From the NCBI RefSeq assembly GCF_019649055.1, contig NW_026570383.1:62001-126000 (forward strand): 64,000 nucleotides of DNA, given 5' to 3'. Numbering within the stretch: the first letter of the stretch is position 1; every line of letters starts with the position of its first letter. This DNA comes from Paramacrobiotus metropolitanus. Lineage: Eukaryota > Tardigrada > Eutardigrada > Parachela > Macrobiotidae. The notes under the pieces were generated by a model, which was not told the DNA's origin, did no database searches, and saw only the letters and a list, made by a program, of their open reading frames with translations. Below are positions 41,761 to 53,059 of the stretch, in pieces. Position numbers and translations under genes: made by a program.

Positions 41761-43340
41761 CTACACTTATCTTGGATAAGCACATACTCATCAGTCATCG
41801 AAGCCATCAACGTGTTCATAATTCATTTATACTCCTACATTCTCCCCACTCCTTAAGCGCAAATCGAAATTCGCATCGCTTTCGACTGCATGGACATTCA
41901 GGACTGAAAGGATTTTTCCTCTCATGCACGATAAGAACTAAGAAGCACTGCCAACACAGATACAGACAGATCCGGTGCACATTTTGCTGTGCAGGGCTGC
42001 AGAATGCAGACTTGGTAGTACTCGTACACTTCAAAGACGTTCAAGTTGGTCACCTTTAAGCAACGATCGACGCACTTCCGCGCTAAGTGGTACAGAATGA
42101 ATGGACATTCCTTCTTAAAGAAGGAGTAACTGTAAAGAGCATCTTTTATGACATAAAATATAAAATTAATATTATATGTATATAAATCTACGTCTGGAGC
42201 CAAAGACATGATTACAACAGCAAAACCGCTCATTTTTTTAGTCTGTGCGCTTATGCTTTACTAGCAATAAGATAATGTAATGGGAACAATCCATGACCAT
42301 GACAGCAAAGAGGAAGTGTTTCTGTTAGAAAATTTTGTTATTGGTGCTTAGTTTGTCTCCGAAATATGATACTTATTAAAGGTATTACGCACAGATAATG
42401 TAACCAGGGTCTACAATACGAATATTTCTGCTATGTAAATGCTAGTTAAAACTTACGACATACAGCAGATCATCAGAAATGTACGTACATAAAGGTAAGT
42501 AGTTGATATTTATCGTTAAGTATACCTACTATCTATATATATGATAGAAATGATAGAAAAGTATATATGTAGTAGTAGTAGATACTAGATATGTATGTTG
42601 TATAACAGAGAAGTTTATTAACAATAAGTAGATATGTGCAATACAGCCCAGATTAAAGCGCATTTTCACTTTTACAAGTCATATTGGGCATACAAACAAT
42701 AATTTATTTTAAGAAAAGTTGTCTTCATACAGTTGTCGTCATACCTGTGGAAGAGAGAAGGATAATTACAAAGTCACGTCACTAAGATGTTCAGCTCTTA
42801 TGGGAAACCAAGAATCGTGAAAACACGAAGAGTGTGTGCGTTATAAGTTGACACAAAAACTCAGCTGTACGAAAATCAAGCAGTCAAACGTAAGCACTAC
42901 GCTATGTAGCCGAACGAGTAATATCTAATTACTCGCTTGCCTTCGTACACTTCGTAATTCTCTGCCAGTATGTGCAGATTCTTAAATTGTACGTGCATTT
43001 TAACGGTATTACAGCGTACGAACTGAACAGAGGGTTCCCTTGGACTAGCCTCCCGCGCATTTAAATGTAATTAACCCATTGTCGGTTAAAAGTTCACGGT
43101 ATCGGTACAAGTTATAAAGTCCCTGTGAAGTGCTATGCCATGTTTCAAGTTGATCATGAAGAATTTATTGGTTTGCTTATCGTTCAGACGTTTGAACATC
43201 AACATTATAAAACAAAGTAAACAGCGTTAAAACCATCAGAACGCGGTACGGTTGAAGTCACAGACAGCGCATTCCACCGCTGTATTTCAATGCTAATACG
43301 CTGTAGCAGAAACTCGTAAGAGCGTCGTTCTCCCGTAGCA
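41761..43340. other. No gene recognised
   Basis: AT-rich DNA with a TATATA/TAGTAG simple stretch at 42520-42600. ORFs up to about 100 codons on both strands have no recognisable features. Confidence 0.5.
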
Positions 43341-43344
43341 TCCT

Positions 43345-44539
43345 TTAACCGCCTGCCCAATTCTCGCAAAACTTAATACAGGAAGGGCTAGCGACGCCAA
43401 AAGTTTCAAAAGCCAATGCAACAAAATAGTACTCAGGTGCTAAATATTCATATTTCCGCCGCTTTTCGTCTTCTGCTTTTCGGGCCGCTTCTCCAGCCTT
43501 AACGCTGCTGCTAATGACGTTTGAAAATGCGACGGTATCCACACACGTCACGTCCCAGGCTAGCCGTAAACCGTTCTTCCAAGGCATTTGCGACACACCG
43601 TCCGGACGGCGATCGTCTTCGTCACTTGTTCCAAGCGGCTCTAGTACAGCCGGCGTTTTAGCGGTGACCAAACTTCTCCGAATCAGTTCGTTCAGTGCGG
43701 TGTGGCGAAGAAAACGCCCAGCGCTCTTTTTGCAGGATAAGCCGTGGTGACCGTATTCGTCCACAGGGAGACGGCAGTCCGTGCAAAGGTGCGGACGGCA
43801 GATAGCTGCGCCGATTCGAAGGCCGACTGCTACGTGAAAGCACTCGTCCGACATCAGGGTTCCAAGTGAAGAAACAGGCAGAGCGTTCAGCCATTTGCCA
43901 GATTCCGGCTCTGCAACAGCAAGCAAACGCGCACAGTGGGTGACATCACTAGACAACTCTTCCTTAATAATTTGACAAGTTTTTTGTACCAGAGCTACAT
44001 CCCACACTTTTGTACACGCCGAAGATTTTCTGGTGGTAGTTCGGTGCCCGTAGCTGTTTGCCACAACTGATGCACCAAGTCAAGGCTCTCCGTACCAGAG
44101 GCAATGGTCGAGACAAGAGGCGCTGTGGCATAAACCGAAGCCAAATAGGCTGGAATAGCTAGTTCTGCCACACGTCTGATCCCCAACCCACCACTGGACA
44201 CAGGAGCGATGCTTGAGCCCAGGTGACACCGTCGATCTTAACATTCGTTACTGCTTCTAATGCCGATTTGGTAATGTTATCGAATTTATCAAGTTCGTCT
44301 CCGCACAACCAAGTTGGACTCGCTCGTAGTAAATAGTTCATTTTAGGAACGCCAATGCAAGTGCGCAGCAGAAAATAAGCCTGATGAGCAGGCAGTATAC
44401 TTAGCTTGGAAGCTAGTCTTTGCAGATCCAGGGACTTCTGAAGAATGGCATTAGGAATGGCAGCCTGCAAAAGAGGAGCACCGAGCAGTATCAATTCGCT
44501 TTCAGTGGGATGTAAAAATTCTGGGTAACGGTTAACCAA
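43345..44539 (-). pseudogene. Non-LTR retrotransposon 3' part with R2-like endonuclease region, frameshifted
   Basis: Three overlapping minus-strand frames form one decayed ORF: 44539-44159, 44201-43995 (SSGGLGIRRVAELAIPAYLA, typical of the region after RT), and 44064-43345. The last has a Cys/His cluster (CTDCRLPVDEYGHHGLSCKK), an RH pair, then RRPDG ... LAWDVTCVDT and KRRKYEY. C/H cluster, RH, PD...D and K..KY are the features of the restriction-like endonuclease of R2/NeSL-type elements; assignment is by motif reading only. The RT domain is missing, so the copy is 5' truncated, with two frame changes. It would have nicked target DNA for target-primed reverse transcription. Confidence 0.7.
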
Positions 44540-44639
44540 AATTTTCTTTGTGGTTTCGCGATCTTCCAGTGTGTTTCAAGTTTAAAGTTCAACCGTAAGT
44601 CGTTCCTGTCTAAATTGGTCGGTAGACACCTTACTAAAT

Positions 44640-45220
44640 TGGTCGGTAGCCGGTAGAATAACATAATTATGTTAGATACGCGCCACTCGGTTAAGCTATT
44701 TGGTTACGAATGCGGATTAGAGATGCTCGGATTAGTCGGATAAATTTGACCCTGTACTGAATACAGAAGCCACCGAACTGCTCCGACGTAAATAAAGTCC
44801 TATTAATACGGCACAGCACTGGTACGTGCAATAAACCATGAAATCCGTAGTCTGCTGTAGGTGGATGAGGTACCTACAACATCTGCATTGATACACTCCC
44901 ATGTGCCATCCCCTAACAGCCAATTCGGCACCGGAACTTCCTTCGTCTCTACTCGTACTGGAAGTACAATGTGTAGAGTCTGCACAGTTTACCTCCAGAC
45001 GGTTATACCTTCAAGGACTTCATATATGGATAGTGAATGAGTTTCGGTCGCAAATTGTACTCATTCGTTTCCGTACATGTGCAACTCGTGCTGTTGCCAT
45101 TTCAGTGAGCAAGAGGGTCCAAGATTCCTCAACCCAGTATTTTGTAGTCCTGCTGAGTGAACATTTGCATGTTGTGAATGCGTTGGGAACAAGCGAAAAA
45201 TTGATCCGAGTGTTTGTACG
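44640..45220. other. No gene recognised
   Basis: Short ORFs exist on both strands without recognisable motifs. A small repeat TAAATTGGTCGGTAG is seen twice near 44613-44652. Confidence 0.45.
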
Positions 45221-45224
45221 TCTA

Positions 45225-45620
45225 GTTCACGGTTCAGGTCAACGAGTTTCGGGTGGAAATTCTTTTTGGTAAGCAGCAAGTCGGTACAGCGGTTTCAGCA
45301 AATATTAGACAGCCGCTAATTGCCTACTGAACTGACCAGGCCAAAGTTCGGAAAACAGCACCGCGTCATTGACCCGGTCAAAATAAGTACTTCTACGCAA
45401 TGTGAGTCCAAACGTGCAGCGGTGGAGCGACGCTTAGGCGATAAAATTAATAAATAATACATATGTCTGGATACGGTACTTTCGGAAAGCGTAAACGACC
45501 AGGCCGCCCCGATGCTCTTACCGGAAAAACATCAACGCTGGTCGCTGGAGAGTGGCGAGATAAGACTGACCAGTGACCACTCACCAGACAGACATGCGGT
45601 TAATGTTTAAGCTTATACCA
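45225..45620 (+). repeat. Fragments of the 4-kb repeat family
   Basis: GTTCACGGTTCAGGTCAACG with GTTTCGGGTGGAAA (45229-45262) and CCGGAAAAACATCAACGCTGG ... AGATAAGACTGACC ... CACTCACCAGAC (45520-45592) match modules of the 4-kb repeat in the same order, with the intervening DNA deleted. Confidence 0.65.
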
Positions 45621-46084
45621 ATGTATTCATTCCCTCAGTTCTTTCTTTCCCTGCTGACTGTACTGCCATTTTAAAATTTCTTATAGTCTGTCCACGAAGG
45701 ACAAGAACGTCTTGGTCGGTACAGTGCATTTTGTTTACACCAGATTAAAAGCAGTAGACTGTAAGCGCGTACTTACTATTTCTTGATTGCACCATCTTCT
45801 TTACCGTCACTACCGTCATCGTGTTATGTGTTATGTGTTAAGCTTTTTGAAGGATGCAGTTATTACGATATTTTGTGGATTTTTAATGCGGCGCGGTAGA
45901 ACGTGCTGCAATAAGCACCGTAAGCATTTAGGTAGACAAAAGTGATATTTACTGTTAAAGTAAAGTTGAATTCAAGAAGGAAGGATTGAGGAAGAAGTGT
46001 CTGGCAGTCAGTAATGGAATGGATGGGCAGTCGGAAACGCCCACACGCTGGGATGTTGTCTGTCGCAGTTAACGGTTTCGATCG

Positions 46085-46615
46085 TGGCGACCGCGCATTG
46101 GCTACCGATCTGCAAACAGCAAGCGGCGCTTCCTATTAGTCGCCTATGCACGATCGGATAGGATGATCCAGCCCGGAAGGCGTAACCAGCGCATCCAATA
46201 GGTACCTGCAGCTTCGCTCGAGTGAAGACTGGAGAGATGAAAGTGGCTGTCGTTCATTTCTCGTCCAAGAAGTATCAATCCTTACACAATCTTTGATTAT
46301 TAACCTTATACAATTAGACCTTTCACCGTTTTACGTGTTCCCAGATTTCTTACCGATCTCCTGATTTGTCCTGATAACTACTTTGTACGTAGGTCAGTAG
46401 AACTGTAGGATGCCTTATGAGTACTCGTGCTGCTCATACTGTACAAAATTTCTCCAAGTGCAGGGTGTCACTACAGTATGTTGCCTTGTGGATAGCCATC
46501 GACGTTCTCTTTCCGCTGCACAAATGACTGCATTGTATGACCAGTTGTTTTGTTTTTCCGCAGATTCTGGAAGGTGAGATACGTCAATTCCACATCGTCG
46601 TACGCTCGTCTATCG
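46085..46615 (+). promoter_or_regulatory. Unit 2 promoter region and non-coding 5' exon
   Basis: ATTGGCT at 46097 and a GTACCTGCAGCTTCGCTCGA block (46202) match unit 1. A non-coding exon is inferred at 46564-46615: acceptor TTTTTCCGCAG, donor ATCG|GTGAGT. The equivalent exons in other units have similar length. Confidence 0.45.
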
Positions 46616-47369
46616 GTGAGTGCCACTGTCTCTCCTACAGTTTCCGTAGTGTTCTAGAATCTGCTATAATTTGTTTACGGTTGTCGAGCAAACCCGTTAA
46701 GATCCGAGTAATTTCTGCTTACTCTGTACGCTGGTTCAAGATACGTCGTCCGCTTTATCACTATCAGTGAACTTTTCACTACTGTTTTACATTGTCCCAG
46801 GTTACAATAACTGTTTTTACGCGTTCCATTTTGTGAACTTTGAAATTCAATCTTGTTCGGCGTTGGTTGGTATCAGACTGTTGAGAGAAATTGTAGGGAC
46901 GTGTGTTTTCGTTTCTGGTGGGAAGAAATTTCAGTGTTACTTTCGTTAGTGAGTCGCAGTCGGAATGAAGTTTACCTTTGTACGCATGTATACGCAGAGA
47001 CACACAGAGATTTTTTTATGGAAACTTAATCATCCTTCGGTAGAAAACCGTAGAACTTCGGCGACGATGCAAGCATGGTGTGCGGTTTCTCGTTAGTGGC
47101 GTTGCAGCTACAGTATCATAGCCGTTACAAACGGCTTGGAAAAAAACGGCGGGATTTACTTAGCACCATGGATGCACGTGCACGGGCGCGTTGTTTGCAC
47201 ATTGCGCAAACTGCGGAGCCGTCGCAAGAAGTTTCCGTGACTTCCAGTGGGGGTGCCTGCTGGGAATGCACTTATCCTTTTTGATACATTCTATCTGCAT
47301 GTGCATAGTAAATTGTAAGCGCAACAATTTATCAGTTGGTCAACAGTTGTTTTTACTTTTTCAGCTGTA

Positions 47370-47960
47370 ATGGACAGCTGTTTGGCACTTTTGTGCCTCC
47401 ACATCATCCTGGTCGGCCTGCATGCAGGCATATGCACAATATGCACCGGATTCCCAATGGGAGTCGCCGGTTTTGGGAGCGCTGATTATAATTGTCGCCA
47501 TCATGTGGGCTATCCTGTACATTAAAGTATGCGCACTTTTAACTCACTACAGGATAGACAGCTTCGCGATATTTCCATGCAGGAAATAATTTCCATGCAG
47601 GAAATAATAATACTGTACTCTGTACATGCACCTTCGGTTAGCTTCGGATGCTGCTGTGGTCTTCTTTCAGCTTAGGAAAACGATTTTTGTATGATTTGAA
47701 CTGTAACTTGAAATGCGGACCACGTGTTGATTCAACTTTTTTTACTATTCCAGACCATCCTGAAAGGCTTCCGCATCTGCGCCCAAATCGAACGACAAAC
47801 GGCGATGATGTCGATGCAGATGGTGCATTTGAAGGACAGTACTACCGCCCTTTCGGTTTCGGATGATCTGGACGCACTCGGGGATGATAGGCACCTGAAT
47901 TGCTACCTTTTGAAAGACCTGACCAGCCGACTTGAGGCCACACCGAAGAAAGCCAAGTGA
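47370..47960 (+). pseudogene. Unit 2: paralogue of the membrane/coiled-coil family, one frame disruption
   Basis: The ATG is at 47370, five bases after an acceptor (TTTTTCAG, 47364), as in unit 1. It reads MDSCLALLCLHIILVGLHA, a signal peptide, but this frame reaches a stop before the donor. In the +1 frame the rest of the exon reads AYAQYAPDSQWESP and then LGALIIIVAIMWAILYIK, a membrane segment ending at the donor AAA|GTATGC (47526). Exon 2 (47754-47960, acceptor CTATTCCAG) gives TILKGFRICAQIERQT and ends KKAK, 68 residues, shorter than in units 1 and 4. One indel near 47415-47430 would explain the break; it may be a pseudogene or a sequence error. Confidence 0.55.
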
Positions 47961-48290
47961 AGCGATTGATGCCGGCTGGATACTGTCTGCACTTTGGATT
48001 TCCTTTACCCGCGAATGATCAACACATGAGAATGTGTTTGGTTCATTTTGTGTTTTTTGAAGTGTTACATTATTGTTTTCTTTAGGTAGTTCGCTTCTCA
48101 GTATTATACGGGTCAAGTGAGCTTGTTTTTTTTAATATGTTGACTCCTGTCGGTTGCAATTACGCGACAGTACTGTATGGCAACATGGAGGCTTCGCTAC
48201 GGGTGGTTACGTTCCGCATTGTGCCGAAAATGCATGTAATAAATCCCGTCATTATAGATTGCCTCCTGTTCTTATACTTAATAAGTATTT

Positions 48291-48480
48291 GCGCAGAATC
48301 CCATTAATTACACTGTACAGTGTACACAAACAAATATAAGCAAATTCGTAAATACGAATAACTACAAGCATCATGATCAGACAGAAAGATTTGCGCAGAA
48401 TCCCATTAATTACAGTGTACACAAACAAATATAAGCAAATTCGTAAATACGATTAACTACAAGCATCAGACAGAAAGATC
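48291..48480. repeat. 102-bp tandem duplication
   Basis: GCGCAGAATCCCATTAATTA occurs at 48291 and 48393 and both copies continue through AAATATAAGCAAATTCG to GACAGAAAGAT. The copies differ by short indels. Confidence 0.9.
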
Positions 48481-48603
48481 TTAACTTATTTTCAAAATTG
48501 GGTATTAATATGAGGCGCAGCCATGTGTACAGTGTACACGTACTGAATAAACAATAAAGTAGGAGCGGCATGGTCGATCACGTTTGCCACGTATCAAGTT
48601 AAT

Positions 48604-49401
48604 TTGCATACTCTCCCAGCACCAAATCTGCATACTTTCCTGCGGGACGAAGAAGTGAGAATCGGCGTCGCCCTTCGATTTGGTCTACCCGTAGTCGAGG
48701 AACACGATTGCGTAAACTGCGGAAGCCGAGTGGAAACGAACGGTCACCATGGTTTGTCCTGTTCAAGCAGCAAAGGCAGATGGTCGCGGCACGTCGAGTT
48801 GAACAATGAGGTCAAGCGAGGACTAGAAATTGCGGGTTATCCTTGTCAAAGCGAACCATTGGGATTGTCTGCACGCAACAACAAGCGGCCGGACGGCATG
48901 ACTTTGATTCCGGTGTGCGATGGTAAGGCGCTTGTATGGGACGCGACGTGCTGGGACACGGTGGCTGTATCTCATGTGCATGCTAGCTCGAAGAAAGCGG
49001 GAAGTGTAGCACAAATGGCTGAAGCAAGCAAGCGTCGGACATACGATTTTATCGAAGATATGGGTTATCTATTTTACCCGCTGGCAGTCGAGACGTTCGG
49101 GACTTTCGGAACGCCTTTCGCCGAGCTGATCCGTTTCGTCGGCAGAAAGATTCGTGAAGTTACCGGAGAACCTCGGTCTACCGCCTTTTTAAGACAACGT
49201 TTCAGTCTAGCGGTAGTCCGTGGAAATGCAGCAGCTGTTTTGGGTCACTTAACGCACGTCCCCAAATCATGCGTGACAATAACGATTTTGGATGTTATTT
49301 TAATGTTTAAAAATTTGATGCTTTTAATTAGTGTAAACCTGCGCAGGCGATTTGTTATGTATGCTGGCCGAAGCCGAATAAAAACCAAGTTAAGTAAATA
49401 A
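48604..49401 (+). pseudogene. Non-LTR retrotransposon 3' part with R2-like endonuclease region
   Basis: A 265-codon open frame without an ATG of its own at a domain start (the ATG at 48604 context is HTLPAPNLHTFLRDEEVRIG). It contains CVNCGSRVETNGHHGLSC, RHVELNNEV, RPDG ... LVWDATCWDT and KRRTYDF: the same succession of Cys/His cluster, RH, PD...D and K..Y as the element at 43345-44539, but on the opposite strand and clearly diverged. The 5' part with RT is absent (truncation), so it is a dead 3' end, although the frame is unbroken. The C-terminal 40 residues are less typical. Confidence 0.65.
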
Positions 49402-49557
49402 CATTTGTATGACGAGATTGTTTATTAGTACACTGCTAAGCAAAGATCACGAGCAGTCCACGAATTATACACTCAGAAACATTCTACTCGTAAAGATACA
49501 ATACATCGAACAGCAGGAATATTTCTAGATACCGACGGTATCGTGACTCATGCACTA

Positions 49558-49626
49558 ATGCACGGCCGTCATGGCTTCCCAGTGCTGGGAAGGTGGTGCA
49601 CGGCCGTCATGACTTCCGCCCAGTGC
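49558..49626 (+). repeat. Two degenerate monomers of the 41-bp satellite
   Basis: GCACGGCCGTCATGACTTCC followed by GCCCAGTGCC and a preceding diverged unit (CAGTGCTGGGAAGGTGGTGC) match the 41-bp satellite at 60939-64000 over more than one and a half monomers. Confidence 0.85.
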
Positions 49627-50240
49627 CAGCGAATATAGCGTACTTCTACGTTAAGAACGCAATCGCACCGACGCAACCGCCGTGTCGTATTTGTAATGGT
49701 TGCCGTAGCAGATGGCTGAGTGAGCAGGAGGTGGTCTGTCGATCAAGGTCACAGGCTACCTCCCAGTTTAAGGCAATACAGCTTTGACTGGAAAGTCGTT
49801 GATCGTGAAATGTAAAGTGCCCAACCGCTAAGCCGGTCTATTCAAACAGACTTGCGTACAACATACGCAAATTTATTTGAAACATAACGTGTACGGAGGT
49901 TATGCCGGCAAATGGGATGTGATTCTCGTAGGAGCAGTATTGTGACTTCCGCAGTCAGTACAAAATTGGACGAATCCCTAAATTTTTTCTTACGCCCGAG
50001 ACCTTCCGCATCTTGCCTGTCTGTGTAATTTAATTGCGTGTAAGTAATCGAAATAAAGTGTTGTCTGTTGTTACTGGAACGCTCAGAGGTGCCGATCTAG
50101 CGGATTCCTTTTCACATTGCCGGTGCGAGTGGTGATAACTCAAAATGTCTGCATAATTCTGACAACAGAAGCAATGCGAAATAAAACAATGAAATGACAA
50201 AAATCCAAAAGCGTTGCCTACGGATTACTAAAATATAAAC
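49627..50240. other. No gene recognised
   Basis: Only short ORFs are present, without recognisable motifs. Confidence 0.45.
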
Positions 50241-50244
50241 CGCA

Positions 50245-50460
50245 GATCAGATGCAATTGCCGGAAAAACACCAACACTGGAGCATGGCGACTGGGGAGAT
50301 ACGAGTGGGCCGGATCGAATGGCCGATTCACCACTCAGGCATTCACCGGACGGACCTGTTACTAGCGCTCCACATGCACTTATGCTGCTGGCCGCTGCGT
50401 AGCAAATCGTTCTGACTGTTTCTGCATTCTGTGCAGTGACATTTTCATTTATGCCCGGTG
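50245..50460 (+). repeat. Isolated module of the 4-kb repeat
   Basis: CCGGAAAAACACCAACACTGG at 50261, followed by GGCCGATTCACCACTCA and CACCGGACGGAC, matches modules at 3210, 8072, 45520 and 54035. Confidence 0.65.
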
Positions 50461-50479
50461 GCAGTATGGTTCACGAAAA

Positions 50480-51180
50480 CTGCATTTAAACGACTTTGTA
50501 CTGTGCAGAGTTTCCATACTTATTTCAGAAATGCAAATTTCCTATCCAGTATGGGTAATAGTACCATACAATTTCTCTCATTGGAGAGGTACCTGACTGA
50601 TTCTCTAAATGATTGGTGAGTTTGCCATTTAGCCTTACAAAACGACTATCGAAGTATGACCATTTATGCTGCTGGAGGATATACTGTATTATTATTTTTA
50701 ATGATCGCTGATATCCTTGAACGACACACGAAAGTGCTGCCTTCATTTTGTACTTCTTGTCCTTTGCTAAATATGCGACAACTGCTTGGATTATACTGTA
50801 AGCTGGCTTGGTCCCTATTCCACCATGCGAAATTACTTATAGAAACGCGTATATTTTATTACATCGACGAAGTGGGATTTCGGGACTTATGATCAGTTAT
50901 CACTGCCACTAATATCCTGACTTATGTATTTCCTTTTGAGTCTGTATCTCGGTACGAAACTATGAAGTGAAAACTGCATCTGCTTAAGATCCGGTAAAAA
51001 ATTTAAATTTTGTGAAAATAATCCGAAGAGCACAAATGATTGAATCGCGTAAGGTTACTGGATCAGAAAATTATTAAGTCTTACAGTATTATTGTTTGCT
51101 GTAGTCGATAATCATTCTGTAGTAACAATCAAATGCTTCGGAAAGCTACAAGTACTAATTGTTACCAGCCTTTGAATGTT
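50480..51180. other. No gene recognised
   Basis: AT-rich DNA upstream of unit 3. A promoter like those of units 1, 2 and 4 was not found by eye. Confidence 0.4.
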
Positions 51181-51185
51181 CCCAG

Positions 51186-52031
51186 GCTGCGCAAACCTGA
51201 GAAACCGAGAATCCCAGCCTTTTCCTCGGAGCATGCATCCCGCTGCAAACGGTGAGTTTGTCTTTTTTTATGCACAGATTTCCGAAATGTCTGTAGATGT
51301 TGATAGATATTCATTATAAATCTTTCGAACTTTTCAAAGAATCTCGCAGACAGAGGAGGTTGGATAATCTTATTCGTAGTTATACGTTCTCTGTTCGCTA
51401 CTTGTGCATAATTGTGTCTAACGTAACCATATTGTGCAATTATGCATTTTGTGTTAAAGTAACATGAACAGTACCGCTAAATGGTTCATAGTGGAGAAGA
51501 AGTTAATCTTTAAATGCGTAGATTCAGTTATTGACATTTAAACGCTTTTGAGTAAGTGAAAACTTTATCTGTACGTCTTTGCAGTATCGTTACTTCATTT
51601 CTGTAAGCTGGCTACATTTGAACACATGTTATGATGTTACACACCGTGTACAGATGTATTTAAATAATCCATAAATATTATATCGTTGTGCGAAGTAAAC
51701 TGCACCTCATTTCTCGCGTGCAACGGATGTTTTTTTGTGTTTACAGGCAGATGGAGTCTTGTAAATGGAGGAAGAATGCAAGGTGAAAACTGCGCAAAAC
51801 ATGTACATCTCTACGTACTGCGAGATGTACATCTCTACGTTACTCCACTGTCATTCTGTTCGTCATTGTCGGACCAGAACCACCGGCTGGTGCCTGTAAC
51901 GACATTATGCATCGGCAAGTCGGACCGTCCGTGTCACACACTTCCCCGGCATACAGACACCGATAACAGATGCCCTGAACGCGCATATCAGGAGAATCGT
52001 CCCCGTCGCCGGCATCATTAACGTGGTGAAT
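51186..52031 (+). pseudogene. Unit 3: remnant of the membrane/coiled-coil family
   Basis: A non-coding exon is inferred at 51186-51251: acceptor TTCCCAG, donor AACG|GTGAGT, with CTGAGAAACCGAGAAT resembling unit 1. An acceptor TGTTTACAG at 51746 is four bases before an ATG (51751), the arrangement seen in all units. The exon ends at 52031 with VPVAGIINVVN before donor AAT|GTAAGT, close to GSLINVVD of unit 4 and GGVANVVE of unit 1. The frame between ATG and this end contains stops. After the next acceptor-like TTTTTCAG (52119) the region is replaced by repeat modules and foldback elements, so the coiled-coil exon is lost. Confidence 0.5.
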
Positions 52032-52249
52032 GTAAGTGCTACAATTTAGCAGCAGTCGGTGTTAATTTTTAAGGTAAATGTCTCGGGCAGTTAAAAATGC
52101 TACTGTACGTGTTTTTCAGTTTTTGCTTTCTTCGTGGGAATCGCTTCTGACGGCTACGTAATCCGAAATTTCCTTGACATTTATAAGTAGTTCCTTAACG
52201 AAAACATTCGGATTGTTTAGCAAGTGGAAAGATGGGATATCAGAGCGTT

Positions 52250-52335
52250 CGGCCAGTTCATGGCTCAAGGTCCACAAGTTTCCGGCGGAAACTTTTTGGC
52301 CTGGAATTGTTAAGTAGCTGGCATCAGCGTCCGGA
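52250..52335 (+). repeat. Module of the 4-kb repeat with palindrome GTTTCCGGCGGAAAC
   Basis: CAGTTCATGGCTCAAGGTCC, GTTTCCGGCGGAAAC and AAGTAGCTGGCATCAGCG lie in the same order and spacing as in the 4-kb repeat copies. Confidence 0.7.
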
Positions 52336-52406
52336 ATGCTGGAAACTGCATAACTGGTCGGCGGTTCTGCAGCTTTGGCTGATGGAATGGTAGCAGCCAC
52401 AATCAA

Positions 52407-52656
52407 GGTAACTCACAGGCATGTGTCTCTCAAAGGTCACATTTATGTTATACATATTTATATTATATATGCACGTATTTACGTACCATGCACGGCGATA
52501 GTGCATGCGATTGTTTTTCCCAAAAGTCCCAGATTAAAGGCCAAGTACCCTTTCTATTTCCTGTGATTGTGCTGAGTACTGATAATACGTGCATATATAA
52601 TATAAATATGTATAACATAAATGTGACCTTTGAGAGACACATGCCTGTGAGTTACC
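52407..52656. mobile_element. Miniature inverted-repeat element with perfect 73-bp arms
   Basis: GGTAACTCACAGGCATGTGT... (52407-52479) is repeated in inverted orientation at 52584-52656 without a mismatch in my reading. The interior of about 104 bp has no coding capacity. Perfect arms suggest recent origin. No certain target duplication was seen. Confidence 0.85.
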
Positions 52657-52659
52657 CGT

Positions 52660-52711
52660 CATGTTGCTCTTATATGTACTGTATCGATACAGTTCATATA
52701 AGAGCAACATG
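52660..52711. repeat. 52-bp near-perfect palindrome
   Basis: Two 26-base arms (CATGTTGCTCTTATATG...) meet at ATCGAT with a single mismatch and no loop. It lies three bases beyond the preceding inverted-repeat element. Confidence 0.9.
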
Positions 52712-53059
52712 AGGGGTTCAGCAACTCCCGCGGTTCAGCAACTTGTTTACACCAATACTGAGCTTTTTGAATGATTTCTGTTTAGTTTAGCCAAGTTTTT
52801 CTGCAGTCCGCATGAGTGAATACGTTAATTAATGGGATTTGTAGCTGTTTGTACGTACTGGAGCGAGTGTAAGTATGGAGAGCGGTGTCAGGAGTACTTG
52901 ACAGCCAACAAGCAGCCGACAACCCCCGCGCTCCGTGGTCATGACTCAAAACCACCTCTTGAACCGACCTGGTCGAAACGGGATGGGCACTACCGTGGCT
53001 AACCCCGCACTTCAAATTCAGACGAACAGTGTAAAACAGCGTAACTGCGAGTCTAGGCG

